Below, piece after piece: positions 1-10,247 of a DNA stretch of 64,000 bases. The position numbers and the translations under genes are program-made. Numbering within the stretch: the first letter of the stretch is position 1; every line of letters starts with the position of its first letter. This DNA is from Comamonas suwonensis (GTDB taxonomy: Bacteria; Pseudomonadota; Gammaproteobacteria; Burkholderiales; Burkholderiaceae_C): the NCBI RefSeq assembly GCF_012844455.2, contig NZ_JABBCQ020000001.1, positions 1-64,000 on the forward strand. The letters are read 5' to 3'. The notes beneath the pieces were generated by a model. That model had not been told where the DNA came from and did not search any database. It was given only the letters and a program-made list of their open reading frames with translations.

Positions 1-133
1 CTTGAATTCTAGCACAACTTTTAGCATCTCAATTTCTTGATTTACCTCGAGAAAACCAAGTGATCTCGTTTAGCGCAGCCTTGCATTGTACACAAAAAAT
101 CGAGCGCTTTGCAACCCATACAAAGACCGTCGA

Positions 134-173
134 AAAAGAAGGCAGACAGGCCTTGCCTGTCTGCCTTCTTTTC
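134..173. terminator. Bidirectional rho-independent terminator after gshB
   Basis: A perfect 17-bp inverted repeat (134-150 with 156-172, loop CCTTG) is flanked by A and T runs. It directly follows the gshB stop codon on the minus strand. It can also stop transcription arriving on the plus strand from outside the window. Bases 1-133 hold no recognisable gene. Confidence 0.85.
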
Positions 174-1124
174 TTATATGGACAGGGCCGCTGATTCCAA
201 GGCATCGACAAACAGTGCTGCGACGTCACAACCCGTCTGATCAAAGATCTCCTGAAAGCAGGTGGGACTGGTCACATTGATCTCGGTAACGTTATGGCCG
301 ATGACATCCAGACCAATGAGTAGCAAGCCACGCTTGACCAGTTCTGCACCGATGAACTCTGCAATGGCTTTGTCTTGTTCAACCAAGGGCTGGGCCACGC
401 CTTTACCGCCTGCAGCCAAGTTACCCCGCACTTCATTGCCTTGAGGGATGCGAGCCAGACAGAAGGGAACGGGCTTACCACCAATAATGAGGATTCGCTT
501 GTCGCCCTGAACGATGTCGGGCAGGAACTTCTGCACCATGACACTGATTGCGCCACCCTGATTCAGGGTTTCGATGATGCTGCCCAGATTGCGGCCATCT
601 TCACCCACGCGGAAGATACCCATGCCGCCCATGCCATCAAGTGGCTTGAGAATGATGTCTTTGTGCTCTTCATGGAACGCACGGATGTCCTGAGCGCTGC
701 GCGTAACCAAGGTGGGTGAGATGAACTGCGCAAACTCCATGATGGCGAGCTTTTCGGGGTGCTCGCGCAGGGCGCTGGGCTTGTTGAAGACCTTGGCACC
801 TTCACGCTCGGCTTGGCTGAGCATGTGCGTGGCGTAGAAGAACTCCGAATCAAAAGGAGGATCCTTGCGCATGACGATGGCGCCAAAGTCAGCCAGGTTC
901 ACCGCTTTACTGGCCGTTTCATCAAACCAAGCCTCCTTATTACCGGTCAACGAGATGTAGCGCACCAGCGCTTTGACCTTGCCACCGCTTTGCCAAGAGA
1001 TGTGCTTGGGCTCGCAGGCCACGATCTGGTGACCACGGCGCTGGGCCTCGCGCATCATGGCAAAGGTGGAGTCTTTGTAGATGACAAAGGATTCCAGCGG
1101 ATCGGCGACAAACAGTATTTGCAT
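174..1124 (-). CDS. gshB: Glutathione synthetase GshB
   Basis: ATP-dependent ligation of glycine to gamma-glutamylcysteine, the second step of glutathione synthesis, in the cytosol. The 316-residue product has exactly the length of E. coli GshB. It starts MQILFVADP, carries the ATP-grasp glycine loop KPLDGMGGMGIFR in its middle, VRGNLAAGG, and the metal/ATP site LDVIG...EINVTSPT near the C-terminus. An upstream in-frame start exists, but the family N-terminus begins at the ATG ending at 1124. It is the last gene of a minus-strand run that also holds gshA, the first enzyme of the pathway, about 3.3 kb upstream. Identification is secure. Confidence 0.97.
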   Translation of the reverse strand: MQILFVADPLESFVIYKDSTFAMMREAQRRGHQIVACEPKHISWQSGGKVKALVRYISLTGNKEAWFDETASKAVNLADFGAIVMRKDPPFDSEFFYATHMLSQAEREGAKVFNKPSALREHPEKLAIMEFAQFISPTLVTRSAQDIRAFHEEHKDIILKPLDGMGGMGIFRVGEDGRNLGSIIETLNQGGAISVMVQKFLPDIVQGDKRILIIGGKPVPFCLARIPQGNEVRGNLAAGGKGVAQPLVEQDKAIAEFIGAELVKRGLLLIGLDVIGHNVTEINVTSPTCFQEIFDQTGCDVAALFVDALESAALSI

Positions 1125-1196
1125 GGTGATAACTCTATAGCTAGATATGGGCATCATGCCCAGCCTGGCATAACACCACAAAATGGCAGCAGATGA

Positions 1197-2375
1197 TCAA
1201 ACCGCCCGGGCTCGGAAGCTCTGGACGAACAAAGCCAGACTACCAGCAACCACACCCCAGAATGCCGAGCCCACACCGCCAATGACTACGCCACTGAGCG
1301 TAACGAGGAAGGTAATGAGCGCCGCCTCACGGTGTCTTTCATCTTTGAAAGCGGTTGCCATACCGCCACCAATGGAACCAAGCAGGGCTAAACCCGCAAT
1401 GCAAGCGACCAATTCTTTAGGAAATGCCGTCAGCAACCCGGTGACAATGGCACCAAAGATGCCTATCAATATATATAGCAACCCGCACACAGCTGCAGCG
1501 GTGTAGCGCTTGTTCCTATCCTCATGCGCCTCATCACCCATGCAGATAGCAGCAGTAATGGCGCTTAGATTCAGGGCATAGCCACCAAACGGTGCCAGCA
1601 GCAAGGTCGCAACACCCGTGGTGCTGATGATGCGAGACACCGGAATTGGATAGCCTGTAGCGCGGATTACCGCCACACCTGGCAGATTCTGCGACGCCAT
1701 GGTCACCACAAACAGTGGCAAGGCCAGACTGATGAGCGCCTGCAGCGAGAACACCGGGGCGGTATAAACCGGAATCGCCAGCCCGGCATGCACGGCAGAC
1801 CACTGCATCTGCCCCCGCAGTGCAGCCCAGAGCGTGCCAACCAGCAAGGTCATGATGACGGCGTAACGCGGAACCATGCGGCGCGACAGCAGGTAGGCCA
1901 GCAGCATGACCAGCACCAAAGACAGATTGCTCTCTGCCGCCGAAAAGGCCTGCATGCCAAACTTGGCCAGCACCCCTGCTAGCAGGGCCGAGGCAATTTC
2001 CATAGGCATGCGGTTCATGATGCGCTCGAACCAGCCTGTCACGCCCACCAGAATGATGAACGCCGCGCTGACGATGAAGGCTCCAATGGCCTCCCCCATG
2101 GAAAAACCACCCGCCAGACCGGCCGTAGCCAATACCGCCGCCCCCGGCGTGGACCAGGCGACCATGACGGGCATGCGCAAAATAAGCGAGGGCACCAGCG
2201 AGCAAAGCCCCATGCCCAGACCCAGCGCCCAGATCCAGGAGGTAATTTGCTCAGGCGTGGCATGAAAAGCCTGCGCCGCCTGAAACACCAGAGCCACCGA
2301 GCTGGTGAAACCCACCAAAACCGCCACAAAGCCTGCGGCGACAGCGGCAGGACTCAAGTCTTTGAAAAAGCGCAT
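1197..2375 (-). CDS. benE: BenE-family benzoate/H+ symporter-like transporter
   Basis: A polytopic inner-membrane protein of 392 residues with about 11-12 hydrophobic segments and the BenE-family layout: N-terminal FFKDLSPAAVAAGFVAVLVG, a central PMEIASALLAG stretch, and FGGYALNLSAITAAICMG. Family members import benzoate with protons, but many have untested substrates and there are no benzoate catabolic genes nearby, so the substrate is an inference. The start at 2375 was chosen because homology begins at MRFFKDLSP; an upstream frame extension to 2444 is Arg/Cys-rich and unlike the family. No strong ribosome binding site is visible. It lies 72 bp upstream of gshB in the same direction. Confidence 0.85.
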   Translation of the reverse strand: MRFFKDLSPAAVAAGFVAVLVGFTSSVALVFQAAQAFHATPEQITSWIWALGLGMGLCSLVPSLILRMPVMVAWSTPGAAVLATAGLAGGFSMGEAIGAFIVSAAFIILVGVTGWFERIMNRMPMEIASALLAGVLAKFGMQAFSAAESNLSLVLVMLLAYLLSRRMVPRYAVIMTLLVGTLWAALRGQMQWSAVHAGLAIPVYTAPVFSLQALISLALPLFVVTMASQNLPGVAVIRATGYPIPVSRIISTTGVATLLLAPFGGYALNLSAITAAICMGDEAHEDRNKRYTAAAVCGLLYILIGIFGAIVTGLLTAFPKELVACIAGLALLGSIGGGMATAFKDERHREAALITFLVTLSGVVIGGVGSAFWGVVAGSLALFVQSFRARAV

Positions 2376-2456
2376 CTGCGCATTCTGGCATCTGGGCGGC
2401 CAGATTTTATGCCGCATGCGTGACGACACGTGCAGCTCAAACATTGAGCTATCGAA

Positions 2457-2500
2457 TTAGTAGCTGCTAGCGCTTATCTATAAAGCGCTAAAGCACTATT
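2457..2500. repeat. AGCGCT-type interspersed palindromic repeat, copy 1
   Basis: TAGCTGCTAGCGCTT followed by AAGCGCTA forms an 8-bp hairpin (2468-2475 with 2483-2490). The same words (AGCGCT, AGCAGCTA) recur in other intergenic gaps of this window. It lies between kup and the benE-like gene. Confidence 0.6.
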
Positions 2501-2513
2501 TGAGTCAAATTTC

Positions 2514-4382
2514 TTACAACTCAATCTTGGAGCCCAGCTCCACCACCGAATTGCTAGGCAGGTGCAAAAAGTCTGCCACACGGCTGGCGTTGCGGTGCAT
2601 CTGGGCAAACAGCTTCTCCCTCCAGTGCGCCATGGAGTTGTTCATGCGCGGAATGATCACATCGCGCGACAGAAAGTAGCTGGTGGACATGGGGTCCAGC
2701 AAACAGCCCTGGGTGCGCAGCTGCGCCAGTGCGGCGGGCACATCGGGCTCATTCTTGAAGCCATAGTGAATCATGACTTCCCAGCAGTCGCCTCCCAGCG
2801 ACTCGGACTCGACCCGCTTATCCAGCCCTACCCACGGCACCTCATGATTGCGCACGGTCACAAAGAGATTGCGCTCATGCAGCACCTTGTTGTGCTTGAG
2901 GTTGTGCAGCAGCGCATGGGGCACTGTGCCCGGCTCACCCGAGAGGAACACTGCCGTGCCCGGCACGCGCATGGGTGGATGGCGCCAGGTGGATTCCAGA
3001 AAATCACGCAGATTGAGAGCGTCCGCCTGCAGCTTCTGATGCAGCAGATCACGTCCGCGGCGCCAGGTCATCATCAGGGTGAAGACCGTACCACCAATCA
3101 GCAAGGGGAACCAGCCGCCTTCAAACAGCTTGAGCAGATTGGAAGCAAAGAAAGCCAAGTCCACCAAGAAGAAGAAACCAGTGCTCAGCAGGCACAGGGC
3201 CAGCGGGTAATTCCAGCGATAGCGAATCACAAAGAAAGTCAGCATGGTGGTGATCAACATGTCCAGCGTCACCGCAATACCGTAGGCCGCCGCCAGATTG
3301 CCACTGCTTCTGAACAGCAACACGGCCAGCGCAATCGCCACAAACAGACCCCAGTTGACCAGCGGCATATAGATCTGACCGGTTTCCTTCACGCTGGTGT
3401 GGCGTACCTCAAAGCGCGGAAAGTAACCCAGCTGAATGACCTGACGGGTCACGCTGAAGGCACCCGTAATCAGCGCCTGCGAGGCAATCACGGTGGCCAT
3501 GGTGGCCATGATGACCAGCGGCAGCAGGGCCCAACTCGGTGCCATCATGAAAAACGGGTTCTTCACGGCCTCTGGGTTGGCCAGCAGCAGCGCTCCCTGC
3601 CCGAAGTAGTTCAGCGTCAGCGCTGGCATGGCGATGCTGAACCAGGCCAGACGAATCGGTTTTTTGCCAAAATGCCCCAAGTCGGCATACAGCGCTTCCG
3701 CACCGGTCACGCAGAGCACCACCGCGCCCAGAATGATGAAGCTGGTGCCGGGGTTGTTCCAGATGAACAGTACGGCGTAGTGCGGGCTCAGACCCGCCAA
3801 AATTTCAGGGTGGCCCATGATCTGGCGTACACCCAGCAAGGCGATACAGGCAAACCAGGCGACCGTAAGGGGACCAAAGAACTTGCCAATGCCTGCCGTA
3901 CCGCGTTTTTGCACAAAAAACAGCAGAAACAGAATCACCAGCGTCAGCGGAATCACGGCCTTGGTGAAGTGCGGCGAGATGACTTCCAGTCCCTCAACCG
4001 CCGAGAGCACCGAGATTGCCGGGGTAATCACCCCATCGCCATAGAACAGCGAAGTACCGAACATGCCCACCAGAAACAGCGCACTGGAGAGGCGCGGCTT
4101 GTCTTTGACGGTTTGCGATGCCAGAGCCAGCATGGCTACCAGACCGCCCTCGCCGTTGTTGTCGGCGCGCAGCACGAGCACCACGTATTTGAGGGAGACG
4201 ATGACCGTCAGCGTCCAGAACAGTACCGAGAGCACGCCGTAGACGTTGGCCGGCGTAAAAGGCACATGGCCTGAGCCGAAAACCTCCTTGACCGAGTACA
4301 AAACACTGGTGCCGATGTCTCCATAGACAACACCAATTGCACCCAAAGTCAGGGCGCCTAGCGAGGATTTCGAATTTTGCAC
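2514..4382 (-). CDS. kup: Low-affinity potassium transporter Kup
   Basis: K+/H+ symporter of the KUP/HAK/KT family in the inner membrane. The 622 residues equal the length of E. coli Kup. The N-terminus carries the family signature [13 protein letters not shown] at about residues 17-29, followed by twelve hydrophobic segments and a soluble C-terminal domain of about 170 residues. Translation starts at GTG (4382); the N-terminus [17 protein letters not shown] aligns with the family, so this start is favoured. It lies 79 bp downstream of gshA and is probably transcribed with it. Confidence 0.96.
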   Translation of the reverse strand: MQNSKSSLGALTLGAIGVVYGDIGTSVLYSVKEVFGSGHVPFTPANVYGVLSVLFWTLTVIVSLKYVVLVLRADNNGEGGLVAMLALASQTVKDKPRLSSALFLVGMFGTSLFYGDGVITPAISVLSAVEGLEVISPHFTKAVIPLTLVILFLLFFVQKRGTAGIGKFFGPLTVAWFACIALLGVRQIMGHPEILAGLSPHYAVLFIWNNPGTSFIILGAVVLCVTGAEALYADLGHFGKKPIRLAWFSIAMPALTLNYFGQGALLLANPEAVKNPFFMMAPSWALLPLVIMATMATVIASQALITGAFSVTRQVIQLGYFPRFEVRHTSVKETGQIYMPLVNWGLFVAIALAVLLFRSSGNLAAAYGIAVTLDMLITTMLTFFVIRYRWNYPLALCLLSTGFFFLVDLAFFASNLLKLFEGGWFPLLIGGTVFTLMMTWRRGRDLLHQKLQADALNLRDFLESTWRHPPMRVPGTAVFLSGEPGTVPHALLHNLKHNKVLHERNLFVTVRNHEVPWVGLDKRVESESLGGDCWEVMIHYGFKNEPDVPAALAQLRTQGCLLDPMSTSYFLSRDVIIPRMNNSMAHWREKLFAQMHRNASRVADFLHLPSNSVVELGSKIEL

Positions 4383-4461
4383 AGGTCAGGAAGCGACTCG
4401 TAAGGCAGTCACCGAGTGATGAAATTGACGGCATTGTGCGCTGTCCCACGCACATGCGATA

Positions 4462-5757
4462 TCAGTCGTAGATTTCTGCGTCAGGATTAGTGGCTTCCAG
4501 CTCATAGCTCGCCGCCAACATGGCCAAACGTGCTACCACGCCATACATATAGAAGCGATTAGGCGCGCTGGCACCGGGGCGCATTCCCGCTTGAGGCAGG
4601 TGATTGCTCTGCTGGAAGGCCAGCGGTACATAGCCGGCACCGGGGGCGTTGAGGTTTTCGTCCTCGCCGCGCTCGGGGTGCATGCGGTAGAAACCGCCAA
4701 CCACATAGCGATCCATCATGTAGACCACGGGCTCGGCCACGGCATTGTGCATGCGCTCATAGGTCAGCACGCCTTCCTGCACGATGACGTCATGCACGGT
4801 CTGGCCGTCCTTGATGATGCCCATCTTGTTACGGCTCTTGCGCGGCAGTGCAGCCAGCTCCTTGGCATCGCGCACGGTCATCACGCCCATGCCGTAGGTG
4901 CCGTTGTCGGCCTTGACCACGGCAAACGGCTTTTCCTTGATGCCGTATTCCTTGTACTTGCGGCGCACCTTGGAGAGGATCACATCGACCTGATCGGCCA
5001 GCGCGTCCATGCCCGTACCTTCGGCAAAGTCGATATTTTCCACCTGACCAAACAGCGGGTTGATCAGCCACGGGTCAATCCCCAGCAACTTGCCAAAGCG
5101 CTTGCCGACTTCTTCATAGCTCTGGAAATGGCGACTCTTGCGGCGCACATTCCAGCCTGCATGCAAAGGTGGCAAAAGATATTGCTCGTACAGCTCTTCG
5201 ACAATACCGGGCACGCCTGTGGACAAGTCATTGTTCAGCAGGATGGTGCAGGGGTCGAAATCCTTGAGGCCCAGACGGCGCTTGCTGCGAATCACCGGCT
5301 CAAGCTGAATCACATCACCCAACGGCAAAGTGATGGACAGTGTCTTCTTGATCTCAGGGCTGATGGAGCCAATGCGCACATTGAGCCCCGCCATGGAGAA
5401 GATGCGCTTGAGCTGCAGCACGCTGGCCAGATAGTGGGTGTTGCGCGTGTGGTTCTCGGGAATGATGAGCAGATTGCGCGCTTCAGGACATATCTTTTCG
5501 ATAGCAGCCATCGCAGCCTGTACGGCCAATGGCAGCATTTCATCGGTGAGATTGTTCCAGCCACCTGGAAACAGGTTGGTGTCCACTGGTGCCAGCTTGA
5601 AACCCGCATTACGAATGTCCACCGAACAATAGAACGGTGGCGTGTGCTCCATCCATTCAAGGCGGAACCAACGCTCGATGGCAGGCATTGAATCGAGAAC
5701 GCGCTGCTCAAGTTCGTTAATGGGGCCGGTCAAAGCCGTGACAAGATGTGGAACCAT
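4462..5757 (-). CDS. gshA: Glutamate-cysteine ligase GshA (proteobacterial gshA_ferroox type)
   Basis: Forms gamma-glutamylcysteine from glutamate and cysteine with ATP, the first and usually limiting step of glutathione synthesis. The 431-residue protein belongs to the class seen in betaproteobacteria and Acidithiobacillus, which is distinct from E. coli GshA. Recognisable stretches are PVDTNLFPGGWNNL near residue 60, IPENHTRNTHY near residue 100, and VKADNGTYGMGVM in the second half. The start ATG at 5757 is preceded by a good GAGGG ribosome binding site. It lies between trkH (79 bp upstream) and kup. Confidence 0.95.
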   Translation of the reverse strand: MVPHLVTALTGPINELEQRVLDSMPAIERWFRLEWMEHTPPFYCSVDIRNAGFKLAPVDTNLFPGGWNNLTDEMLPLAVQAAMAAIEKICPEARNLLIIPENHTRNTHYLASVLQLKRIFSMAGLNVRIGSISPEIKKTLSITLPLGDVIQLEPVIRSKRRLGLKDFDPCTILLNNDLSTGVPGIVEELYEQYLLPPLHAGWNVRRKSRHFQSYEEVGKRFGKLLGIDPWLINPLFGQVENIDFAEGTGMDALADQVDVILSKVRRKYKEYGIKEKPFAVVKADNGTYGMGVMTVRDAKELAALPRKSRNKMGIIKDGQTVHDVIVQEGVLTYERMHNAVAEPVVYMMDRYVVGGFYRMHPERGEDENLNAPGAGYVPLAFQQSNHLPQAGMRPGASAPNRFYMYGVVARLAMLAASYELEATNPDAEIYD

Positions 5758-5836
5758 AAATACCCTCAGGAGACGGTGGTGGGGTGCGATTGTAGAGATT
5801 GGAGCATGAGATAGGTGTTTTCCCTAGTTTTTTGTC

Positions 5837-7303
5837 TCAGCGACGCCAGAACGCCGGCGTCAGCAAAGCCATAAAACTCAGTATCTCAAGCCGCCCCAGC
5901 AGCATGGCTAGAGTACACACCCAGATCTGGAAATCAGTCAACACCGTGTAGTTGGATGCAGGCCCAATCGCCCCCAGTCCTGGCCCCATGCAATGCACAC
6001 TGGCCAGAACAGCAGAAAAAGCAGTCAGAGGATCAAGGTCCGTCAGCAACAACACCATGCTCAACACAATGACCGTGGCGCCATAGACCAGCATGTAGGC
6101 CAGCACCGAAAAAATCATCGGGTTATCCACCACTGCATCGCCCAGACGCACGGGTTGTACAGCACGCGGATGCACAAGTCGCGTCATTTCGCGTCGGGCC
6201 TGTTTGACCAGAATCAGCATGCGCACCATCTTGATGCCGCCGCCCGTCGAGCCCGCGCTGGTGGCGACCCCGGAAAGCAGCAGCAGCAGTACAGGAATAA
6301 AAACCGGCCAGGAAAGATAGTCTGTGGTGGAAAAGCCCGTGGTGGTCGCCACCGAGACCGTGTGGAACATGCCAAAGCGCAGTGCATCCAGCGGGCCGTA
6401 CACGCCTTTGACCCAGAGCAGCAGCGCCACCAGCAGGCCCGCGCCCACTAGCACACCAATCGTGGCGCGCATTTCGGGGTCACGCATAAAGCTGTCAAGT
6501 CGGCCCTTGCGCATGGCCACAAAGTACAGCGCAAAGTTGCAGCTGGCCAGCAGCATGAACAGCAGCGCAGCGGCCTCCAGCAGAGGAGAGTTGAAATAAG
6601 CAAAGCTGGCGTCGTGCGACGAAAGGCCGCCCAAGCTCACCGTGGCAAACATATGCATCAGCGCATCGAGCGGCTGCATGCCCAAGGCCCAGAACGCCAG
6701 AAAGCAACCTGTGGAAAACAGCGCATAAACGCCCCACAGGCCCTTGGCGGTTTCGGTAATGCGCGGCGTGAGCTTGGTATCTTTAACAGGGCCTGCCGCC
6801 TCGGCGCGAAACAGTTGTGCACCCCCAACGCCCAGCAGCGGCAAAATAGCCACGGCCAGAATCAGAATCCCCATGCCGCCCATCCACTGCATGAAAGTAC
6901 GCCACACATTGATGGATACCGGCAGCTGATCCAGTCCATTGAGCACGGTCGCGCCAGCTGTCGTCAGGCCAGACACGGCTTCAAAATAGGCATGGGTAAA
7001 ACTGATGGAGATACCCACTCGGCTCAGCCCCATCATCAGCGGCACCATGGCGCACAGCGGCAGCACCACCCACACCAGCGTCACCAGAATCACACCATGG
7101 CGCGGCTGCAAGTCCTGCTTGTAGCGATGCAGACCGCCCCACAGCAGCAGGCCTACGCTTACGGTCAGGCCAATCGCCCAGGGGTAGATGCGCCAGATGC
7201 CATCCTGCATGAACCATGAGACGCCAAAAGGCAGCAGCATGGAAGCGGCAAACATGATCATCAACATGCCCAGCACGCGCAGGACAGGAAGCAGGTCTTT
7301 CAT
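5837..7303 (-). CDS. trkH: Trk potassium uptake membrane subunit TrkH
   Basis: Pore-forming subunit of the Trk K+ uptake system, with four pseudo-symmetrical M1-P-M2 units in the inner membrane. The 488 residues match the family length. Pore-loop segments are visible: SGLTTAGATV (first), VSLGGLSSHD (second), VATTTGFSTTDY (third) and SVHCMGPGLGAIGP (fourth). The start lies 9 bp after the trkA stop, so the two genes form a tight operon in which the regulatory subunit is encoded first. Three charged residues (WRR) close the C-terminus. Confidence 0.96.
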   Translation of the reverse strand: MKDLLPVLRVLGMLMIMFAASMLLPFGVSWFMQDGIWRIYPWAIGLTVSVGLLLWGGLHRYKQDLQPRHGVILVTLVWVVLPLCAMVPLMMGLSRVGISISFTHAYFEAVSGLTTAGATVLNGLDQLPVSINVWRTFMQWMGGMGILILAVAILPLLGVGGAQLFRAEAAGPVKDTKLTPRITETAKGLWGVYALFSTGCFLAFWALGMQPLDALMHMFATVSLGGLSSHDASFAYFNSPLLEAAALLFMLLASCNFALYFVAMRKGRLDSFMRDPEMRATIGVLVGAGLLVALLLWVKGVYGPLDALRFGMFHTVSVATTTGFSTTDYLSWPVFIPVLLLLLSGVATSAGSTGGGIKMVRMLILVKQARREMTRLVHPRAVQPVRLGDAVVDNPMIFSVLAYMLVYGATVIVLSMVLLLTDLDPLTAFSAVLASVHCMGPGLGAIGPASNYTVLTDFQIWVCTLAMLLGRLEILSFMALLTPAFWRR

Positions 7304-7312
7304 GGGAGCAGC

Positions 7313-8773
7313 TTAGAAAAAGGTTGCGCTGACGCGGAACAGGTTTTCCACGTTGCGCACCAGCCGCTTGTTAGGCAGGAAGAACACCACATGGTCGCCG
7401 GATTCGATCACCGTATTGCTGCGCGGAATGATGACCTCGGTCTCCAGCGGCAAGCCAGCAACCTCTTCGCAGGTCTTGCCTTCGGGGATGCCGCGCACGA
7501 TAAGCCCAATGTGCACCTCCTCAGGCAGGCGCAGCTCTTCCACCTTGCGGCCCACCACGCGCGAGCTTTTTCGGTCGCCGCGCGCCACAATTTCCAGCGC
7601 CTCGGCCACACCACGGCGCAGGCTGTGCACGGCTTGTACATCACCACGGCGCACATAGGCCAGAAACTCGCCCAGCATGGCCTGCGCGGGGGATAGCGCA
7701 ATATCAATCTGCGTGCCATGCATCAAATCGGCATAGGCACGGCGGTTGATGAGCGACAGCACGCGGCGCGCGCCCATGCGCTTGGCCAGCAGGCTGGACA
7801 TGATGTTGTCCTCATCGTCATCCGTGAGCGCCAGGAACAGGTCCACCTCTTCGATGCCCTCTTCCTCCAGCAAGTCCTCATCCGTGGCGTCACCCTCCAG
7901 CACCAGCACTTCGGCAGGCAGGGCGGACGCAAGGCTCAGGCATTGCTGCGCATTGTGTTCGATGATCTTGACGTGAAAGCGCCCAGGCGTTTGCGCCAGC
8001 TTCCTGGCCAGACGCAGGCTGAGCTGACCGCCACCCGCAATCATGATGCGATAGACTGGCCGACTTGGACGTCCCTCTGGCAGGTTGATGGCTTTCAGCG
8101 CCTCCGGCACATGCTCGGTCGCGGCCAGCATGAAAACCTCATCACCGGGCTCAATGCGCGTACTGCCATCACAGCGCACAAAGCGGTCAGGCTCATCCAT
8201 AAAGCGGCGGTAGATGGCCACGATGCGCATGGCCAGCGCGGGCATACGTTCGCGCACCTGGGCAATTTGCAAGCCCACCGCAGGCGCTCCCGCACGGGCG
8301 CGAACCGAGGCCAGCGCTGCACGGCCACCCGCAAAGGAGCGCACCTGCATGGCTTCGGGGTACTCAATAAGCTTGCTGATGTAGTTGGTGACGGATTCTT
8401 CCGGGCAGATGATGCGGTCTACCGCAAAGCCATCTTTGCCCAGCACCGGATCATCGGCCGCAAAGCTGGAGGAGCGCACGCGCGCAATGCGGGTGGGAAT
8501 ATCAAACATGGCCTGCGCAATCTTGCAGCAGACCAGGTTGGTCTCATCCATAGACGCACAGGCGATGAGCAAGTCCGTATCTTTGGCTCCCGCCTCGGCT
8601 AGCACCTGCGGGTCAATGCCATTGCCGACCACGCCGCGCAGGTCAAAGCGCGACTCCAGATCACGCAAGGCGCGTGCATTGGTGTCGATGACAGTGATTC
8701 CGTTTTGCTCGGAAACCAGACTCTCGGCCACACTTTGACCTACGCGCCCGGCACCCAGAATAATGATTTTCAT
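7313..8773 (-). CDS. trkA: Trk potassium uptake regulatory subunit TrkA
   Basis: Cytosolic NAD(H)-binding gate of TrkH. The 486-residue protein has two consecutive RCK units, each with an N-terminal Rossmann domain (KIIILGAGRVGQSVAE at residues 2-17; a second starting YRIMIAGGGQLSLRLA near residue 247) and a TrkA-C domain (FMLAATEHVPEALKAINLP; VVFFLPNKRLVRNVENLF at the C-terminus). The start at 8773 gives the family N-terminus MKIIILGAGRVG. It heads the trkA-trkH pair. E. coli TrkA has 458 residues. Confidence 0.96.
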   Translation of the reverse strand: MKIIILGAGRVGQSVAESLVSEQNGITVIDTNARALRDLESRFDLRGVVGNGIDPQVLAEAGAKDTDLLIACASMDETNLVCCKIAQAMFDIPTRIARVRSSSFAADDPVLGKDGFAVDRIICPEESVTNYISKLIEYPEAMQVRSFAGGRAALASVRARAGAPAVGLQIAQVRERMPALAMRIVAIYRRFMDEPDRFVRCDGSTRIEPGDEVFMLAATEHVPEALKAINLPEGRPSRPVYRIMIAGGGQLSLRLARKLAQTPGRFHVKIIEHNAQQCLSLASALPAEVLVLEGDATDEDLLEEEGIEEVDLFLALTDDDEDNIMSSLLAKRMGARRVLSLINRRAYADLMHGTQIDIALSPAQAMLGEFLAYVRRGDVQAVHSLRRGVAEALEIVARGDRKSSRVVGRKVEELRLPEEVHIGLIVRGIPEGKTCEEVAGLPLETEVIIPRSNTVIESGDHVVFFLPNKRLVRNVENLFRVSATFF

Positions 8774-8857
8774 GGTGTTATGGAGAGGGGAACCCAAGCT
8801 GCGGTATCAATTCAACGCTGGAGAAGGCCGCTGATGGCCTCCCCCGGCAGGCAGTCT

Positions 8858-10138
8858 TCAGCCGCGGACTTCGCCGTCGCCCAAGACCACGTATTTGAGC
8901 GACGTCAGGCCTTCAATGCCCACAGGACCACGCGCATGGAACTTGTCGGTGCTGATGCCGATTTCGGCCCCCAGACCGTACTCAAAGCCATCGGCAAAGC
9001 GGGTGCTGGTGTTGACCATGACGCTGGACGAGTCCACCTCGCGCAAAAATTTCTGCGCATGCTGATGATTGGTCGTCAGTATGGACTCGGTATGGTGGCT
9101 GGAGTATTTGTTGATGTGGGCGATGGCCTCATCCACGCCATCCACCAGCTTCACGCTGATGATGGGAGCCAGATATTCCTCGTACCAGTCTTGCTCGGCG
9201 GCTTCGGCCAGCTTGGCATCCTTGACCGATTGCAAAATGGCCAGTGCCTCGGCATCACAGCGCATTTCCACACCCTTGGCGGCAAAGACAGCGCCAATCT
9301 GGGGCAAAAATTCTGCCGCCACGGCGCGCGCCACCAGCAGACTTTCGCTGGCGTTGCAGGGGCTGTACTTGCTGGTCTTGGCGTTATCGGCCACTTTCAC
9401 CGCCATGGCGATGTCGCAGGGGTCGTCCACATAGGTATGGCAGTTTCCATCCAGATGCTTGATGACAGGCACCTTGGCTTCGCGACTGATGCGCTCGATC
9501 AGGCCCTTGCCACCACGGGGGATGATGACATCGACATAGTCAGGCATGGCAATCAGCTGACCCACGGCATCGCGGTCGGTCGTGCCAACCAGCTGCACGC
9601 CGTTTTCAGGCAGACCTGCCTCAGCCAGCGCCTGGGCCACCAGCTTGGCCAGCGCCTTGTTGGACTCGATGGCCTCGGAGCCGCCACGCAAGATGCAGGC
9701 ATTGCCGCTCTTGATAGACAGGCTGGCCGCTTCAATCGTCACATTGGGGCGGCTTTCGTAAATCATGCCGAACACGCCGATGGGCACACGCATCTGACCG
9801 ACACGAATACCGCTGGGCATCTGCTTGAGGCCGCTGATCTCGCCAATCGCATCGGGCATGGCTGCCAGCTGCTCGCAGCCTTCGGCGCAGGTCTCCAGAA
9901 CCTTGGGGGTCAGGCGCAGTCTATCGACCATGGGAGCGGCCAGGCCATTGGCCACAGCACGCTCCAGATCCTTGGCGTTGTCGATCTGCAGCGGCTCGAC
10001 ATGCGCGCGCAGCAGGCGGGCAAGCGCCTTGAGTGCTTTGTTTTTAGTAGCTGCAGACGCACTAGCCATCAGCGCAGAGGCCGCTTTTGCCTGTACGCCA
10101 AGGTGGTGCATGTATTCGACGGTGTTGAGCGCGTTCAT
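8858..10138 (-). CDS. proA: Gamma-glutamyl phosphate reductase ProA
   Basis: NADPH-dependent reduction of gamma-glutamyl phosphate to glutamate semialdehyde in proline synthesis. The 426-residue protein of the aldehyde dehydrogenase fold shows [29 protein letters not shown], and the catalytic cysteine in [14 protein letters not shown] at about residue 260. The N-terminus [14 protein letters not shown] is typical of betaproteobacterial ProA and sets the start at 10138; an upstream extension is not conserved. The gene is transcribed away from the small plus-strand gene at 10248. Confidence 0.96.
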   Translation of the reverse strand: MNALNTVEYMHHLGVQAKAASALMASASAATKNKALKALARLLRAHVEPLQIDNAKDLERAVANGLAAPMVDRLRLTPKVLETCAEGCEQLAAMPDAIGEISGLKQMPSGIRVGQMRVPIGVFGMIYESRPNVTIEAASLSIKSGNACILRGGSEAIESNKALAKLVAQALAEAGLPENGVQLVGTTDRDAVGQLIAMPDYVDVIIPRGGKGLIERISREAKVPVIKHLDGNCHTYVDDPCDIAMAVKVADNAKTSKYSPCNASESLLVARAVAAEFLPQIGAVFAAKGVEMRCDAEALAILQSVKDAKLAEAAEQDWYEEYLAPIISVKLVDGVDEAIAHINKYSSHHTESILTTNHQHAQKFLREVDSSSVMVNTSTRFADGFEYGLGAEIGISTDKFHARGPVGIEGLTSLKYVVLGDGEVRG

Positions 10139-10247
10139 ATGGTGATTTTCGCCGAGTTGCGGGCTTTGCGCAGACAAGCCCATGCAAGAGCGTATTTATC
10201 TCGCAACCGCCACCTACACTGAGCAGCAAAATTGCAAGGAGACCCTC

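Noticed and set aside
2562..4274. 570-codon plus-strand open frame opposite kup
   Set aside because: Shadow of a GC-rich gene: His/Gln-rich, without domains, fully antisense to a secure kup.
10040..10070. GCAGCTACTAAAAA inside proA, resembling the AGCGCT repeat tail
   Set aside because: It encodes ProA residues that align with the family, so coincidence is more likely than repeat insertion.
8705..10222. 505-codon plus-strand frame opposite proA
   Set aside because: Antisense shadow; composition is unlike a real protein and proA is certain.
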